Positions 35,623 through 48,297 of a stretch of 64,000 nucleotides of DNA are shown one piece after another; the stretch's first letter is position 1; every line of letters begins with the position of its first letter. Origin of the DNA: Microbotryum silenes-acaulis (lineage: Eukaryota; Basidiomycota; Microbotryomycetes; Microbotryales; Microbotryaceae); assembly GCA_003665825.1 (NCBI GenBank), contig QPFY01000001.1:675001-739000 (forward strand), in the 5' to 3' direction. A model generated the notes under the pieces. The model did no database searches, was not told the DNA's origin, and worked only from the letters and a program-made list of their open reading frames with translations. The position numbers and the translations under genes were made by a program.

Positions 35623-35951
35623 TGAGGGCGCAATGATAGGTGGGTTGGAGTTGTAGGGGATTCGAGGGCTTGAGCCAGTGGGGTTACGTGGCCGCGTAGT
35701 AATGATGATAATCGAAGGCTTTCGTATATTGGGGTGAGAGTGTCGTGTTTTTTGCTGGACGACATAGCTGAGTTTCCCCTCAGCCGTCCCAAGAAATCGG
35801 GTTCGCTCGAGGCTGAGATCGGGACATCCTCTCCGGAATTCAGCCTGATCTCAATCGTGCTGATCATGGGTGATATTGTCAGATATCCAAGTATCTCTGC
35901 GTTGTCGTCGCTAGACCCCAGTATCTACGCCCTAAAATTGCTCCTGTCCAT

Positions 35952-36613
35952 TCACGGTTTCCCAGCGACCTCGTTCGGACTTTTCGCCTTGATCGCCAAC
36001 GCGTGCAACCCCTTGACTTGGAACTCCTCCTTGAGCGAATCGTTGACGAGGCGATGTCGTTGAATAGCTCGCTGTGATGGGAGATGCGAGAGTTCAAAGT
36101 CAGGTCACCCGGAATTGCAGCCCTCTGATCGAAGCTAAACATCGAGGTATAAGGAGCGAAAGAGTTGCCTCGCTGCTTCGGGCCTCCCTGAACTCAACAA
36201 CACCCGCTTCTCCGTACTGACCAGCCCTTCAAACCTCTCACTAACGATCTCGACCGTGAAGTGCGTCTCGCCTGAACCTCCTCCTATCGATCGCATCGCA
36301 GAATGGTGGGAATGCGAGGCCGAGTCGTTCGAGATGGAGAGGTGGGAGGGGGAGAGGGAGATTGTTAACTAGGACAGTTGACGGCCGTGGGAGATGGGTG
36401 GGGAGTGTTAATTGGATGATCCAGACTCTATATGTGGTGAGTGGATCTTAGCGAGCGTACCTTTTCATGAATCGAAGCCTCGATCGGACCCGGTTCATGA
36501 TGGGACGACGACATGAGGGAAGAAGAGGTACGTAAGGATCGGGAGAGAGGGGAGGATCGTGTGGCTTGGTAGAGTGTTCCTGTAAAGCTGATTTTGGGGA
36601 TGCTGGAGAGCAT
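35952..36613 (-). CDS. BolA-family protein, probably mitochondrial
   Basis: BolA proteins act with monothiol glutaredoxins in iron-sulfur cluster delivery. Three exons: 36613-36461, 36368-36222 and 36071-35952. The first encodes a Ser/Arg-rich likely presequence and GPIEASIHEK. The second encodes LTISLSPSHLSISNDSASHS and GETHFTVEIVSERFEGL. The third encodes RAIQRHRLVNDSLKEEF and GLHALAIKAKSP, the family's C-terminal signature. All splice junctions are in phase 0. An internal Met (MSSSHHEPG) could start a shorter cytosolic form. Bol1/Bol3-like is likely, but the subtype is not determined. Confidence 0.85.
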
Positions 36614-36638
36614 CGAAACGTGAAAGGTTGCGAGGCGG

Positions 36639-36647
36639 TATATATAT
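36639..36647 (-). promoter_or_regulatory. TATA-like element upstream of the BolA gene
   Basis: atatatata lies 26 bases before the first ATG. With the usual TATA-to-start spacing, transcription could begin at or inside the presequence, favouring the internal Met. Confidence 0.4.
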
Positions 36648-37192
36648 CACATAAAGCCAACCAAGACACGGGTGCTCTCCGAGTCTGTAGTTGTGTGCAG
36701 GGCGCCTTTATGAAACACTCGGGCGCTGGCCAGTAGGATACGACCTCTTGTGGCCTGTCCGGCCTGACAGGTTACGAAGTCGAATGGCTAGTGTAGTCTA
36801 GTGTTGGCTAGCGTAGGTTAGAGTGTGCGGGTGCATGGGCCTGCATCACGATGCATGGTCGTGCACTTGCATTATAGTGGTAAAGCAAGGTGCCGTGAAT
36901 TTGATCATGTACAACAGCTCGGATTCATGGGGTTAGAATCTGTTAGAATGGCACTTTCGAAAGTTGCTCGGAGTTATCCCACTGCCCATTCAATCTCCCA
37001 AGTCCGACTTGTGTGCAAAAGATCTTGCAAAGGCCTAAAATCATGAGATTATGAGGATGAACCAATCAAGGTCTCCTGCATATCGATTGCATCACTAGGA
37101 ACCAAGTCATGCGGACAGCTGGCGCTCTGTCTGCAACCTTCTTCCCAAAATTTGATAAGGTCGGCCACCGTCTGAAAATGAGGCTTCACCAC
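36648..37192. other. Intergenic, no gene seen
   Basis: Contains a string of degenerate ctagtgtagt-like repeats at about 36788-36824. No tRNA-like cloverleaf or coding sequence was recognised. Confidence 0.45.
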
Positions 37193-37857
37193 TTAGATGA
37201 GGAGACGCTCAATTTGGTTCTGTGGACAAAGAATGAAAGAGGATGGTTAGCATTCGGCTGACCAGACAACAGATGCTTCAAAGGGCCCCGCTCGGACTGA
37301 CTCGGATGGTATCGATCTGACCTTGCAACTCCCTCGCTTCGTTGGTCGTGACGGAGCAAGCGATGACGGGCCTCGAGACACCGCACGCGCGACCCAATGC
37401 CGTCTTGGAGGGAACAAAGACGTACGGCACGTTCTTGTCCTCGCACAAGAGGGGGAGATGCAACAGGATCTCGATCGGCTCCGTGTCGGCGGTCATGACG
37501 ATGATTTGCGCGATTCCGCGGTTCAAGGTCTTGGTCGCTTCGTTAGCTCCCTTCTTGAGCTGTGGGATTGCATGTTTGTGGTCAGTATTGTCTATGCCTT
37601 GGTAGGGGGAGATGTGCGCCGTTGCTCGTTTCGCTGCGGGTATGCGATCTGACCTGCTTGTAGTGGCTGGCTTGCTGGATCAAGTCCAAGATCTGGTTGG
37701 TGAGGGCGGCATCGGCCAAGGGGAAAGCTTTGGGGTTGACTTCGGCCTGCACAGTGGGAACGAAGGTAAAGAGTATGGGTGCGGAGGAGAAGGACGGGAA
37801 TGAAAATGAGCCGAGACTTGCATAGTCAGCGGGCAGCAAGGACGCGGTACTGACCAT
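37193..37857 (-). CDS. SNU13: Snu13/15.5K, U4 snRNP and box C/D snoRNP protein
   Basis: An L7Ae-family protein that binds the kink-turn of U4 snRNA and of box C/D snoRNAs in the nucleus and nucleolus. Signatures are clear: [78 protein letters not shown], and the end NQIERLLI. Length of about 127 residues fits the family exactly. The first exon is just the start codon: ATG is followed directly by a gtcagt donor, and the second exon resumes with AEVNPKAF in phase 0. The last intron (gtcagt to cacag) also keeps the frame. Confidence 0.95.
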
Positions 37858-38288
37858 CGTAGAGTGTTGTTGAGTGTTGTTGAGTGTGTAGGTATAGACG
37901 GTAAGGAGTTGAGCTCACAGAACTTGCGATCACTGCTCGAGGGTTGGGGCGGGAGTAGGGTGTCGAAGCCAGAGACGTGACTTGCGCTGCGCCCGCGCCG
38001 CACTTCGCAGCCGGGCCGGCGCGATTTCAACACGCCCGAGCGCTTGCGCGAGGGTGTGGTCACTGGTTAGTCAGAGACAAGTGTTTCGTGATCGAATATC
38101 GCCTGAGCCAGCCTAAGCCCGAGCTCGATCGGTCGCTCGGCTCGGCTTGGCTCTGCACTCCTATCATCCACTTTTGTTCTCCCCGATCTCAACGCGTTCG
38201 CTTTACCTTCGCCCAACGCTCCATCTGGGGGGGCTTGGACCCCCGCGCCCTCTCCCTTCTCCAACCTGTGCGCTCCGACTCGACGAGT
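37858..38288. promoter_or_regulatory. Shared divergent promoter of SNU13 and the RRN6-like gene
   Basis: A 431-base gap between two start codons on opposite strands. A gttgttgagtgt tandem (about 37866-37888) is next to the SNU13 start. Nothing coding supported. Confidence 0.5.
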
Positions 38289-41200
38289 ATGAGCACCGTC
38301 GCTTGCCTCGCTTGTCAGTTGCGATGCAGTCCCCGCGTATTGCCGGTGAAGGCCAAAGCTGAGCTGGTGATCTTCTTTACGTTATACAGGCTCCGAACAG
38401 ATTTCAACGACCTCAAAACCCCAACGACCCACTTGCGACGGACAATACCCATGCACGTCGTGTAGGCGCTCGTCGATCACGTGCTACTACCCACCGCCCC
38501 CTCCACCCCCACGAAGCGGAGGTGACCATGACTACCGGAACCCATACAACGAGACATGGTCGCACCACCTCAAGTTGACTCCAGGAGCCTTTGGGGCGGC
38601 CAGATTGGAGCTTCAGATCGACGACGAGGACGAGGATGATGAGCGACGGGTGCTAGGGTTCAAATGGGTTCAAGCGGTTCAGCAGCGACAAGGTGGGTTA
38701 CGGTACCCGAGCCGGCCCTTTTGAGCAAAAGCAGTCGAGTTGCTGATCCTCTTCTTTTGTTCAGACTTGCGTATCTGGCCCAATCCTTCCAGACCACCGA
38801 TACGACGCTACAGGTCGACCGCCGTCGCGTACGACGAAGCCGAGGCGATCGAGATTCAAGGCGATAGATTGGCTGCGGCGAGCAGGGTCGAGCTCTTTCG
38901 GCAATTTGTAGGTCGTAGCCGCAAAGTAGATGCTCAAGATGGAAGCGTATCTGATCATGAGCTCGTTTTAATCCTTCTAACCAGTCTATTCTCCGCTCGA
39001 GCCCCCCTTTTCATCCTTCAATCTTGCTCTCGGCGATGATCAACTCGCGACGCTCCGATGCCGACAAATCTTTGAACCTCAATCTCGGCAACTGTCTAGC
39101 TTCGACATCGATCATACATCACGATGGTACCTCTTCAGTCTGTGCCGCTTGGCGCACAAGTACGAGCACAGGTACGTCGGCCGAAGGCGGTAGGACTACC
39201 TCGATCGGATGGGCGCAGACTTTTCTCTCCCCGGCAGCATGCGCTGAAGACTCATCTACAATACCAACGACCCGCATTTCCCCGTGTGCTGAACCTCTGC
39301 TTGAGACACCATGTTCTACACCCATCGTCCAGATGGAGCTTTCGCCTCTTCCCATCCCTTCTACCGCTCTACTCGCAACGCGGACGATGACCGACTTCAC
39401 ATTGACCCACCTGGCTGTGCATCCCTCATCAAACTACAACACGTCGAAGCCTCAGATCCTCAACTCATTCACCTACACCTCCGCCTCCTTCTTCCGTCGA
39501 CCCATCACTTCCTTCTCTCTGTCCCCGCATCAACTCGGCTCGGGTGCCTTGATCGACACCGACGGATCGGTCTTTAGTTTTGGCATCGGAGTGCGAGGGT
39601 CAGATCGGATAGGCGATCCGAATGGGGATTGGAAAGGGAAGGCACCGGAGATGTATAGGTTGAGGAAAGGGGATGCCAAGCAAGGCAAGTTCAGAAGGCT
39701 TGGGTGGGGAAGGGATGAGAGGGAATTGATCGTCGCGAGTCAGCGCGAGGTCACTTTGTATGATCTCAGGGTAGGTGGGAATGGGATCAGAAGCAGTCGA
39801 AAGTCGCGCAAAAGTACTGACACTCTTGAAGCTACAGTCCCCAACCTCATCTCTCGTCATTTTTACCTCCCCCGCATCAAGTAACGTCGATTCATGCATC
39901 ACCTCCCTCCTCACCCGCCCCTCAACGCCCTATGCGGCCATCTCGACCCCTTCGTCACCCCTCACGATCCTCGACGCTCGCTTCCCCCTCCGTCCGATCC
40001 TGTCTTTCCCTATGCCTCGAGTCGGTCCAACGGGAAAAGGCTACGATCGGGCGTTATACCTTTTCACGATAGGCACCCTTTCGAGCGCAAATACGGATTC
40101 GGGAGATGTTTGGCGTATCGGCCTCGCCTCTCGCCTTCATTCAGGGATCGAAGTCTACACCCTCGAGATCAAAGGTGGAGTCGTAACTAGTCTTCTGGAC
40201 CCGTATTCGATACCTGGACCAGTGGTAACGATGGAGGATGGGATGAGGTGGTCGAGAAGTGGGATCGGGGTTGCGGGCGAGGAAGGGGGGTGGAGGTTTT
40301 TGGAATCTGAGATGGGGGGTGGGTTGTGGGAACGTGGGGCCCTGGTGGGGGAGAAACGGCGGGAGGGTGGGGTGGACGTAGATTGGGGGCAAACAGGGCA
40401 AGAATTCAAGCGTTTGCAGGACTCGGGGATCCCAGTCGTGGAAGGGAAAGAAATGAAGCCTCTCAGTGGGTTGGCTAGGATGTTGGATAATGATCGGAGG
40501 GTGCAAAGGTCGACGATGCGAGTTGCGGATCTCACGGAGGAGGGTCATGAGGATGAGCCGCCACGGGCGGAACAGATGAAGACGCTGTGAGTCTAGGTGA
40601 AGGGAAGAGGCGTATAATTAAACTTGCTTACACGTTCGCGAACTGCAGCTACGACATTCTGTCTGATCGACTCACTTCCGCGGAGAGACCCGCGCTACCA
40701 AAGCGAGCATGGCTCGATTTTGACGACGACGAGCTCGCCCAGCTGGAGGAAGCGCTGTCGCATCGATTTCCAACAGAGTTGCAGCACTTTCTGAAAACCT
40801 TGGATGCTCACTCCGGCAATCCAGGCTCGGCTGTAGCACTTGCTCGGCTGTACGACTGCCCACCTGAGTTGACCGAGGCGTCGGTCGAAGCCTACACTCG
40901 GACCCTCCGAAGCCGCTACGGGCAAGCCAATTCGATCGACGAGCCGTATGCTCCTCACCTTTCGCTCGATCTCGCTCTCTCAACTCGAGCATATTCTGAT
41001 CGACCGGTCATCCCTGACCCGCCGCCTCGACCCGACTTGATAAATCGACCTCTTCCCGCGCGCCTCTCCGAGGACGAGGATATACCTTCGTTGCACTTCG
41101 CGTATTTCAAACCTCAGCGATTGGGTCGACTCGTCGCTAGTGCTAGGGCGGGATCTTCCGTCCGACTTTACGACGAGGAGCATGGATCCGAGTCGTCCGA

Positions 41201-41807
41201 TGATGGAGATGGGGCGGGTGCTTCTCTTGCGTCGAGCGGAGTTCGGAGGATTTTGTCCGAGTGGCACACGGGTGCGGACCCCAAGTCGTACCAATGGGAG
41301 GACATGTACGCCGATGATGGTCGGGATACGAAAAAGAAGGGGGAAGAAGACAAGGAAGAAACCCTGCGAAGAACAGGGTTACCTTCATCGTCGTATCCTC
41401 GACGTATTCACGAAGCCTACGGGTCTCGAGCACCACCGAGGATCTTTAGCTCGTCCCAAGTTGTCCCCCCTTCCATCGTCATTCATGCACCACCACCGCA
41501 ACACAATGCCCGGCGATCGCCGACCAAAAGAAGGGTTGAAATCACGGACGATCTATCTCAGCTACTGGACTCGTCACAAGAATCCTCCGTGAGCGTACGC
41601 GATTTCTCAGCCAGTCAACCCCCGACGTTGTCGCGGAGTGCGGGCGGGGTAGGGCCCCCGTCATCTCCGAGGACGATGGCGGCTTCTCAGTTTGTTCCGG
41701 GGGCTTTTGGGACGAGAGCGGGGAGTGGGACAGGTGGGGGTGGGTTGAGTTTGGAGGAGAGGCTGAAAGCGAAAAAGAAGGCCAAGAAGAGGGTCAGTGG
41801 ATTTTAG
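38289..41807 (+). CDS. RRN6/TAF1C-like RNA polymerase I factor with zinc-cluster-like N terminus
   Basis: RRN6/TAF1C is the beta-propeller subunit of the Pol I core/selectivity factor. Support: propeller-like repeats between about 39400 and 40500; an acidic/Pro-rich linker; ILSEWHTGADPKSYQWED; and a Lys-rich C terminus ending AKKKAKKRVSGF, like the KK..GF end of TAF1C and RRN6. The N terminus is odd. With a predicted intron at 38314-38389 (gtcagt to tacag, phase 1) it reads VACLAC, a 14-residue loop, then TCDGQYPCTSCRRSSITC, which looks like a fungal Zn2Cys6 cluster with an enlarged first loop. Several other introns keep the frame up to the stop. The RRN6 call is from motifs recalled, not a search. 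Confidence 0.5.
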
Positions 41808-42391
41808 AATCGATCGGCTGAGTGGCCGAGGGATGTTACGCTCCGAGGAGGGGCGGGTAGAATTAGCTGTGAATGGATCCATTTCAAAAGTGTGGATGAC
41901 GTGTTATTATTTTATTGATGTCGTCTCTCATGTTCCAAGTACCTCTGACAAATGTGAAGATTTCCCCAAAATCGTTACGCAGGCCAAGCGGTACCCTGGT
42001 TGTCTTACGCTGACGAACTGGTGACGCAGTGTGACGACGACGCCGCCCCCCTTCCCGTGACGACCCCCATCTCAGTCAGTCTCAGTCTATCTCAGTAATA
42101 GGCAGGCGACGACACCACACCGCCATCCCGGAGTTCGCCCTCGCCGGTCGTCGTACTTGGCCTCGGGTGTATCTCTTCTCTCTTCGTCGATTTCGCGACG
42201 TTGTTTCCGAGTTTGGAGTTTCGCAGTGCGACCAACCCGACCGCTACTCGGAACCGCCCCATTCCCACCCGACCGCGAGCGCAACCCAAGCACGATCCTG
42301 GTCCCGACTCCCGAGCCCCGACCTCCGCAATCAAGATCCTGAGGTTCACCACTGTACAACTTTGCCGTTTGAGTGAGCTGCAGCTGCGATC
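41808..42391. other. Promoter region of the SAPS-domain gene, no gene seen
   Basis: Includes a ctcagtcagtctcagtctatctcag repeat cluster at about 42071-42095. No coding sequence supported. Confidence 0.45.
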
Positions 42392-45300
42392 ATGTCGTTC
42401 TGGAAGTTCAACTTCAACGCGCCCGCGGTCGACTCGATCGCATCGATCCTTGCCGGCCTACCGGACTCGGACTCGCCCGCCGCCTCCGCTGTCTCGGCCT
42501 CAAATGCGACCACATCCAACCATCGTAACTCGGACTCGGTTGATTCAGCCTCGGCCTTCTCGTTGCTGAGCCAGGGCGCGTCGTCGACTCGGAGCGGGTC
42601 CGTCTCGAGCGCAGGTGTGGGGCGACCGACGGCGAATGGCGCCGCTTCCGGAGTCAGTCCCGTGGCAGTCGTCGAACCTACCATCTATGACAAGACCTTG
42701 GACGCCTTGCTCGGATCACCAGATTTGCTGTCCGAGTTCAAGACGGGTGGTAACGCCAAGCTGCAGACGTTCCTCGCGCGCAAGGACGTCGTGCTCCGAT
42801 TGGGTGGATGGGTCGTATGGGGACTGGGGCGAGCGACGACGTTGCATCCTGTACCTAATGGGGGTCTGGTCTCGGATGATTTACCGGATGGGAAAGTGCC
42901 TGATGATTTCGTGCACGCCGATGATAAGGACTTGATCAAGATTGGGATGGGCGGCATTCCGAGACGGAGGAACATGGATGAGATGGGTATATTGGAGGGT
43001 GGTGAGCCAGAGACGGACCAGGAGAAGGAATGGGCAGTGTAAGTCAGGCAATGAGAACAGCTGGTGAAAATAAAAGTAGCGTGTCCTGACTGCCCGGCTC
43101 CTCTCCCACCAGGTTCCCGAGGCTGTGCACCGAAATCCTCTCGTCCGAAGCCCCCTCTTTGACGGACACGCTCTTCAACCCGAGTGCCGTGTCGACCGAA
43201 CCCCATACATGTCCCGACGCACCGTCCTTTCTTATGCCCTTCTGGTCAGTCCGTAGAACCGATCCCCTGTGCAGCCCCGCTACGACCTGCTGACGCCGGT
43301 CTGCCCATTCAACCAGGGAAACTCTGCTGGGCTCGACCGAGACACAGCTCGAGACACGGAGCGCCCAGGTCGGGTATTGGACCCGTGTCAACGCGACACT
43401 GCTGAATGGTCCCAGGAAACAGGAGGTAGGAGGATTGAATGTGTTTGTGGTACCAAGAGAAAACCAAGTACTAATAAATTCTTTTCTGCGACTCCAGGTC
43501 CTCGCCCACATCTTGACAATCCCTCATCTCTTACCCCGCCTGCTCGCCCTCTTACCTTACTGCTCGCCCTTGAACGACTTGCTCCTCGTTCTGATCCGCG
43601 TCTCGACAGCCCCATCACCCTTACTCTCCTCCGTCGTTCCGCAATCGATCCGGCTGCTCGAACCTTTTGCTGCCCTCGGCAAAGAGGGACATGTCGCCGC
43701 CGAAGAACTCTTGCGGGGCTGCCTCGAACTCGGTAGCGCCGTGCCGGTTATGCAACCGCCACAGAACGGACCAGGGGACCCGCAGGCGCAGCAGGAGATC
43801 GAACTGGTGTGGGGTGACAACTCGCTGACGCGCCAAATCGCCGAAGAAAAGACGGTGCGAACTTTGCTCGATTGGGTCTTGCCGCCGAACGATAACTCGA
43901 AACGGCCCGTAGGTCAACTTCAACAACGCAAAAGCTTCATGACGGCCGCTATCAATGAACCTGAGGAGCAAGTCGAAACGACACCGCGGATGTCGAGCGA
44001 TGTTGAACTTTCGCCTGACTCGCCGGAAAAGACGGCCGACTTGAAGACCTCGTCATTGATCGCTTCGATCGCCATCTTTGTCGAGTTGATCCGGAAGAAC
44101 AACTCGGATTTTGTCGAGCAGCACATGCTCACGTGGGCGCGGAAGAAGGAAGCGGAGCAGATCGAACGTGAGATGCTGGAAGCAGAAGGGGCCGAATTCG
44201 TCGATGGTTCGAGCCACCAAATCAATGGCGATGACAAGGGACCATCGGTTGTTGATTTGAGCGCGATGCTCACGACCGTCTCGCAGCGTATACACGGGCT
44301 GCAGCGCCTCGTCAAATCGCCACGAAGTGCCAAAGGGCCGATCGCCTCCACCGTAGGCCCTATTGAACCCGTGACATTGGAGCGCTTCCGCGTCTGCGAG
44401 TTCTACGCCGAGCTTTTGCATTGCTCCAACATGGGCTTGCTCAATCGACCGGTCGGCTCGGCACAGCTTTACGATGAGGACGGGCATCTCGCCAAGGGGT
44501 GGCAAGGTGCTGATGATTTGGCTGAGGCGCTGCAGACGACCGCCCCCGAGGAGGACTACGAATACGAGAACTATCGCTTCAACAAGAGTGGACACTCGTC
44601 GATTTCGACTAGCCCGATCACTGTACCGCGACGACAGCCCGCTTCGGGGATGTCCTCGCCTTCGGTGCAGGGGTCGTTGGACTCTGAGTCAGGGATCTTG
44701 ACGCGGGAGGAGGCGCGCGAGTTGCGCGATTTAATTGCCTCGACGGGAGGAGCGGACGATGATAATGATGATTCGGACTCCTGTAACGGAGGGGACGGCA
44801 AGAATGGTGAAGATGATGGGAAGGATCCGTTTGGTGATCCTACGGACGATGACGACCTGGCTGCGGCGACCGCGACTATCAGCTTGGACTCTGACCTGAA
44901 GACGCGAGCACCGCCACACGAACTTTCGGTTGATGATCAACATCTTGCCAGAGGAGGTCGAACTCTGGGATCCGACGGGGAGGACGATGCGAGGACGCCC
45001 TCGCCACCAACTGTGGCTCCTTTGCCCAAGATGTATACACCCCACAGACCAGACCTGCCGCCGGGTCCGATGCTCAAACGCGCTTTCCTGGAGAGCGATG
45101 TTATTGAGACAATGCTGGTAAGTCACGCCAACATCCAGTTGTCTTAGAGATTGAAAAGCTCACTCGGCATGTTTGCTTGATAATACAGGACATGTTCTTC
45201 GGGTACCATTGGAACAACCTCATCCACAACGTCACCTTCGACCTGATCCAACAAATTTTCCACGGCCGCATTGACCGAGGGCTGGATCGACAACTCGCGC

Positions 45301-46911
45301 TTTCGGTCTTCCTCAACGGTCGGCTCATCGATCGCATCCTCGCGGGACACGAAGCGAATGAGCAGTCCGAGCGAGCACACAAGCGTCGATTGGGGTACAT
45401 GGGTCACATGATTCTCATCGCAGAGGAGATCGTCAAGCTGTTCGAACACTACCAGGAAGAAATCTACCTTGTTATCGAACCCCACATTCCGCAGCCGGCA
45501 TGGGATCGATACGTCACCAAGACCTTGCGCGAAACGAGGGACCGGGATCTGTCACCCTTAGGAGGAGGCGTCGCGAACCACTTACATGACACGAGCTCGG
45601 TCACAAGTGCTCTGAGCGATGAGGATGACGAGTTCCCCATGAATGCCGTGCGAGCTCTGCGAGCGGTAGAGGCAAACTCGAAGAATGGACCATTACCCGG
45701 CGCCGAGGACGGGCAATTGGCAGGAGGTTTGTTCGGCGCCGAGAGCAAAAGGGCCACGAACGCCGAGATCGCCGATGCCAGTTCCCACGACCAGTTCTCG
45801 CGGTATCTCGCGAACGCGATCGCCGGTGATCGACCGGACAAATTTGGGAGTTCGGATGAAGAGGATGAGGATGACGACGAGACGGGGTGGGTTGGGTCAC
45901 CTGGTGATCCGCGCGATCGCGATTTCGCTCTGGGCGAGTTGGAACGACCGCCGAAGCAGTTTGGGTTCGATGATCGGTTCGAGATGGCGGGCAAGCAGGT
46001 ATTTAGGTCATCTACGGAGGACAGTGATGATGTGAGTGGTGTTGGTACCAGTTCGTGTAGGTGTTGAGCCATGTGAACTGACTCGGCATCCCTTTCTTCT
46101 GATGCAGGAAGGCGAATGGGGAGCATTCGCAACGAGTGAGCCGGCTTCCAATGCACCGTCTAGTGCTACGACGAAAGAAAACGAGCTCTTCTCAGACGAC
46201 TTCAAGCCCACTGTCGCTTCCTCATCCGCTTACGCCGTTGCCGCTGCCGTCGCTGGCTTTGGGTCTTCCTTTGTCGACTCGTTCACCGACAGCTTCGCCT
46301 CTTTGCCGTCCGTACCTTCGTGTGACGACGACGAGGATGACTTTGGTGACTTTGAGGATGCTTCGGTGCCTTCCATCACCTTGCCATCGATGGATGACGC
46401 GTTGGACGACTTCGACTTTGGTGAAGAAGGGCGACGCGTCGAATCGAATGCTGCGGCGGGCAATCCGGATCTCGACGCGCCGAACTCGGCTACGATCGCA
46501 CCCACTTTCGGCGCGCCTCGACCAGGGGCACTACTGAGGCGGGACACTGTCGAGGATGGGTCCGCGGCCTTCGGCGCTTTATCCTCCCCGAGCTCACCGA
46601 CAGAGGAAGTTACCCCTAAGACACCGACCAGCTCCATTAGTCGACCACCATCCCTACCACGTGCAGCATCGCGTGATTCCGTCAGCTCTCCGGCAACCTC
46701 GCCAGGACTTCAAGCCGACTTGGCGACGTCCGCAGACGAGCCTTTAGGCCACGGCATGGCGCGGTCGGCGCACATGACAAACGAAGGGATGGTCGAAGTC
46801 GTCAGTGAGGTCGATGGGCGGACAATCAGAGTACCCGCGGACGATATCGTACTTGCGCATCGGAGATCGTCGATAGATCTGACAGGTGAACGGCCAAAGG
46901 ACTTGCTGTAA
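42392..46911 (+). CDS. SAPS-domain phosphatase regulatory subunit (Sit4/PP6-associated)
   Basis: SAPS proteins bind and direct the Sit4/PP6 phosphatase. The start MSFWKFNFNAPAVDSIASIL and the following LLGSPDLLSEFKTGGNAKLQTFL are the family's opening. Helical repeats continue through ILTIPHLLPRLLALL. The late part ETMLDMFFGYHWNNLIHNV, RGLDRQLALSVFLNG and RLGYMGHMILIAEEIVKLF is typical of the SAPS domain. The C-terminal third is acidic and Ser-rich, as usual. Introns near 43037 (gtaagt), 43247, 43418, 45121 (gtaagt) and 46032 all keep the frame. The predicted protein is roughly 1,350 residues. Which of the yeast Sap4/155/185/190 paralogues it matches best is not decided. Confidence 0.88.
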
Positions 46912-47041
46912 AAATGTGTAAAATTTCCCTCGTGGATCATGGAGGATTTCTGGCCGAGGTCCATTTGCATTATGAACATCCAAATTTATCGAGACTTGCG
47001 ATGCGTTATTGACAATTCTCTAAGAGGGTGAAGCAGTCTAT

Positions 47042-48098
47042 TTACTTGGTTTCTGGCTTGAAGAGGTACCCTCCCTTACGGGTCCGGACGAGATGCTTGA
47101 TGGAGGAAACGAGCTCTCCGTCCTGTACCACGCCTGGAGGTCGAAGGGTCGGGGACTCGGAATAAGCTACAAGTCCGCAGCACTCGGTACCTGTGACGTA
47201 CCAGCTTCGATCTCATCGCCTTCTTTCACTGGTCCAACTCCGGCGGGTGTTCCTGTGACACGTCGTGGCAAGATCAGCTCGAAGACTTCGGACGCCGAGA
47301 GCTGGGAGAATTCGGGATCGACTCACCTGTCAAAAGCAAGTCCCCATCCTCGAAACTCATAATGCTGGAGCAGTGCTCGATCAGCCGAGGAATCTTGTAG
47401 ATCATCAACTCGGTCGAATCCGATTGCTTTGTTTCGCCGTTGATCTGGAAAGTAAACTCGGCTCCTCGGGTCAGTAAATTCTGCGTAATTCTGCGTAGAC
47501 ATGGACTGGAAACATGCTCGCGCACCTTTAGCCAGATCTTGACGGCGTGGGGGTCCTTGATTTTCGACTTGGGGATGAATTTGCCGATGGGGCATGCATC
47601 GTCGAAACCCTTGGCCGCTGACCACCTGTAGACGGAGATCGCGAATAAATATCAGATTTCTCGGATCTCTTGGCGAAGAGTTTGGCACAGCGTGGACGAA
47701 CGGGAGGCCTTTGGATTGAGCTTCGTTTTGAATGTTCCGTCCGGTATAGTCGATAGCAAGTGCATACCTGGGGGCGATGAAACCAAGTTCGGAGACATCA
47801 GTCCCTCCCTTCATGAGCTCGCACCACCAGCCGTCCGTACGAACCCAGCAACGTAATCGAGGGCACTTTCTTGGGTGATGTCCTTTCCAGCCTTCATGAC
47901 CAATCCAAGCTCGACCTCATGATGAACAAGGATCCCTCGCGGCAGGTGTACCTCATCGCGAGTCGTGTAGGACGACGTCGGCTTGAGGAACATGATGGGT
48001 TCGCGCTTGGGCACTGAGTTGCCGAGTTCTTTGGCGTGTTGGACATAGTTGCGTCCGATTGCGACAATCTTTTTCCCGGATTTGACGAACGAGGCCAT
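47042..48098 (-). CDS. Fumarylacetoacetate-hydrolase family protein (FAHD1-like)
   Basis: FAHD1-type enzymes are mitochondrial acylpyruvases/oxaloacetate decarboxylases. The N terminus has GKKIVAIGRNYVQHAKELG, then PIMFLKPTSSYT, and HHEVELGLVM with metal-binding Glu residues. Later exons have YALAIDYTGRNIQNEAQ with the metal Asp, WSAAKGFDDACPIGKFIP, and GAEFTFQINGETKQS. The end is SIKHLVRTRKGGYLFKPETK. This matches small bacterial-type FAH proteins and S. cerevisiae Fmp41. Four or so short introns. The start is close to the conserved GKKIV motif, leaving no long presequence. Confidence 0.88.
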
Positions 48099-48270
48099 CG
48101 TGCTTTGAGGGGATTAGGGGTGAGGAGCGGTTGGGCCGGCGGTCGAGTGATCGAGCTGAGCATGAGCGCCTGCTGGCCCTGTAGCAGCCTGTAGCAACCT
48201 GTAGCCCTCTGTAGCCGGCCCGCCGCCTCCCTCCACCTCCCGCCGCGGCGAATGTGCCCCACAGTGCGCA

Positions 48271-48297
48271 CCCCCCCCCCCCCCCCCCCACCCCCCC
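48271..48297. repeat. Poly-C tract, 19 C plus 7 C
   Basis: Nineteen C, one A, then seven C, in the 303-base divergent promoter of the FAH-family and F-box genes. Confidence 0.95.

Noticed and set aside
38289..38515. A separate stand-alone Zn2Cys6 transcription-factor gene
   Set aside because: The following exons keep the frame into the RRN6-like part and no stop or terminator-like gap separates them, so one gene is preferred, though not proven.
45464..46156. 230-residue minus-strand frame rich in Ser
   Set aside because: Antisense shadow of the acidic C-terminal part of the SAPS-domain gene.
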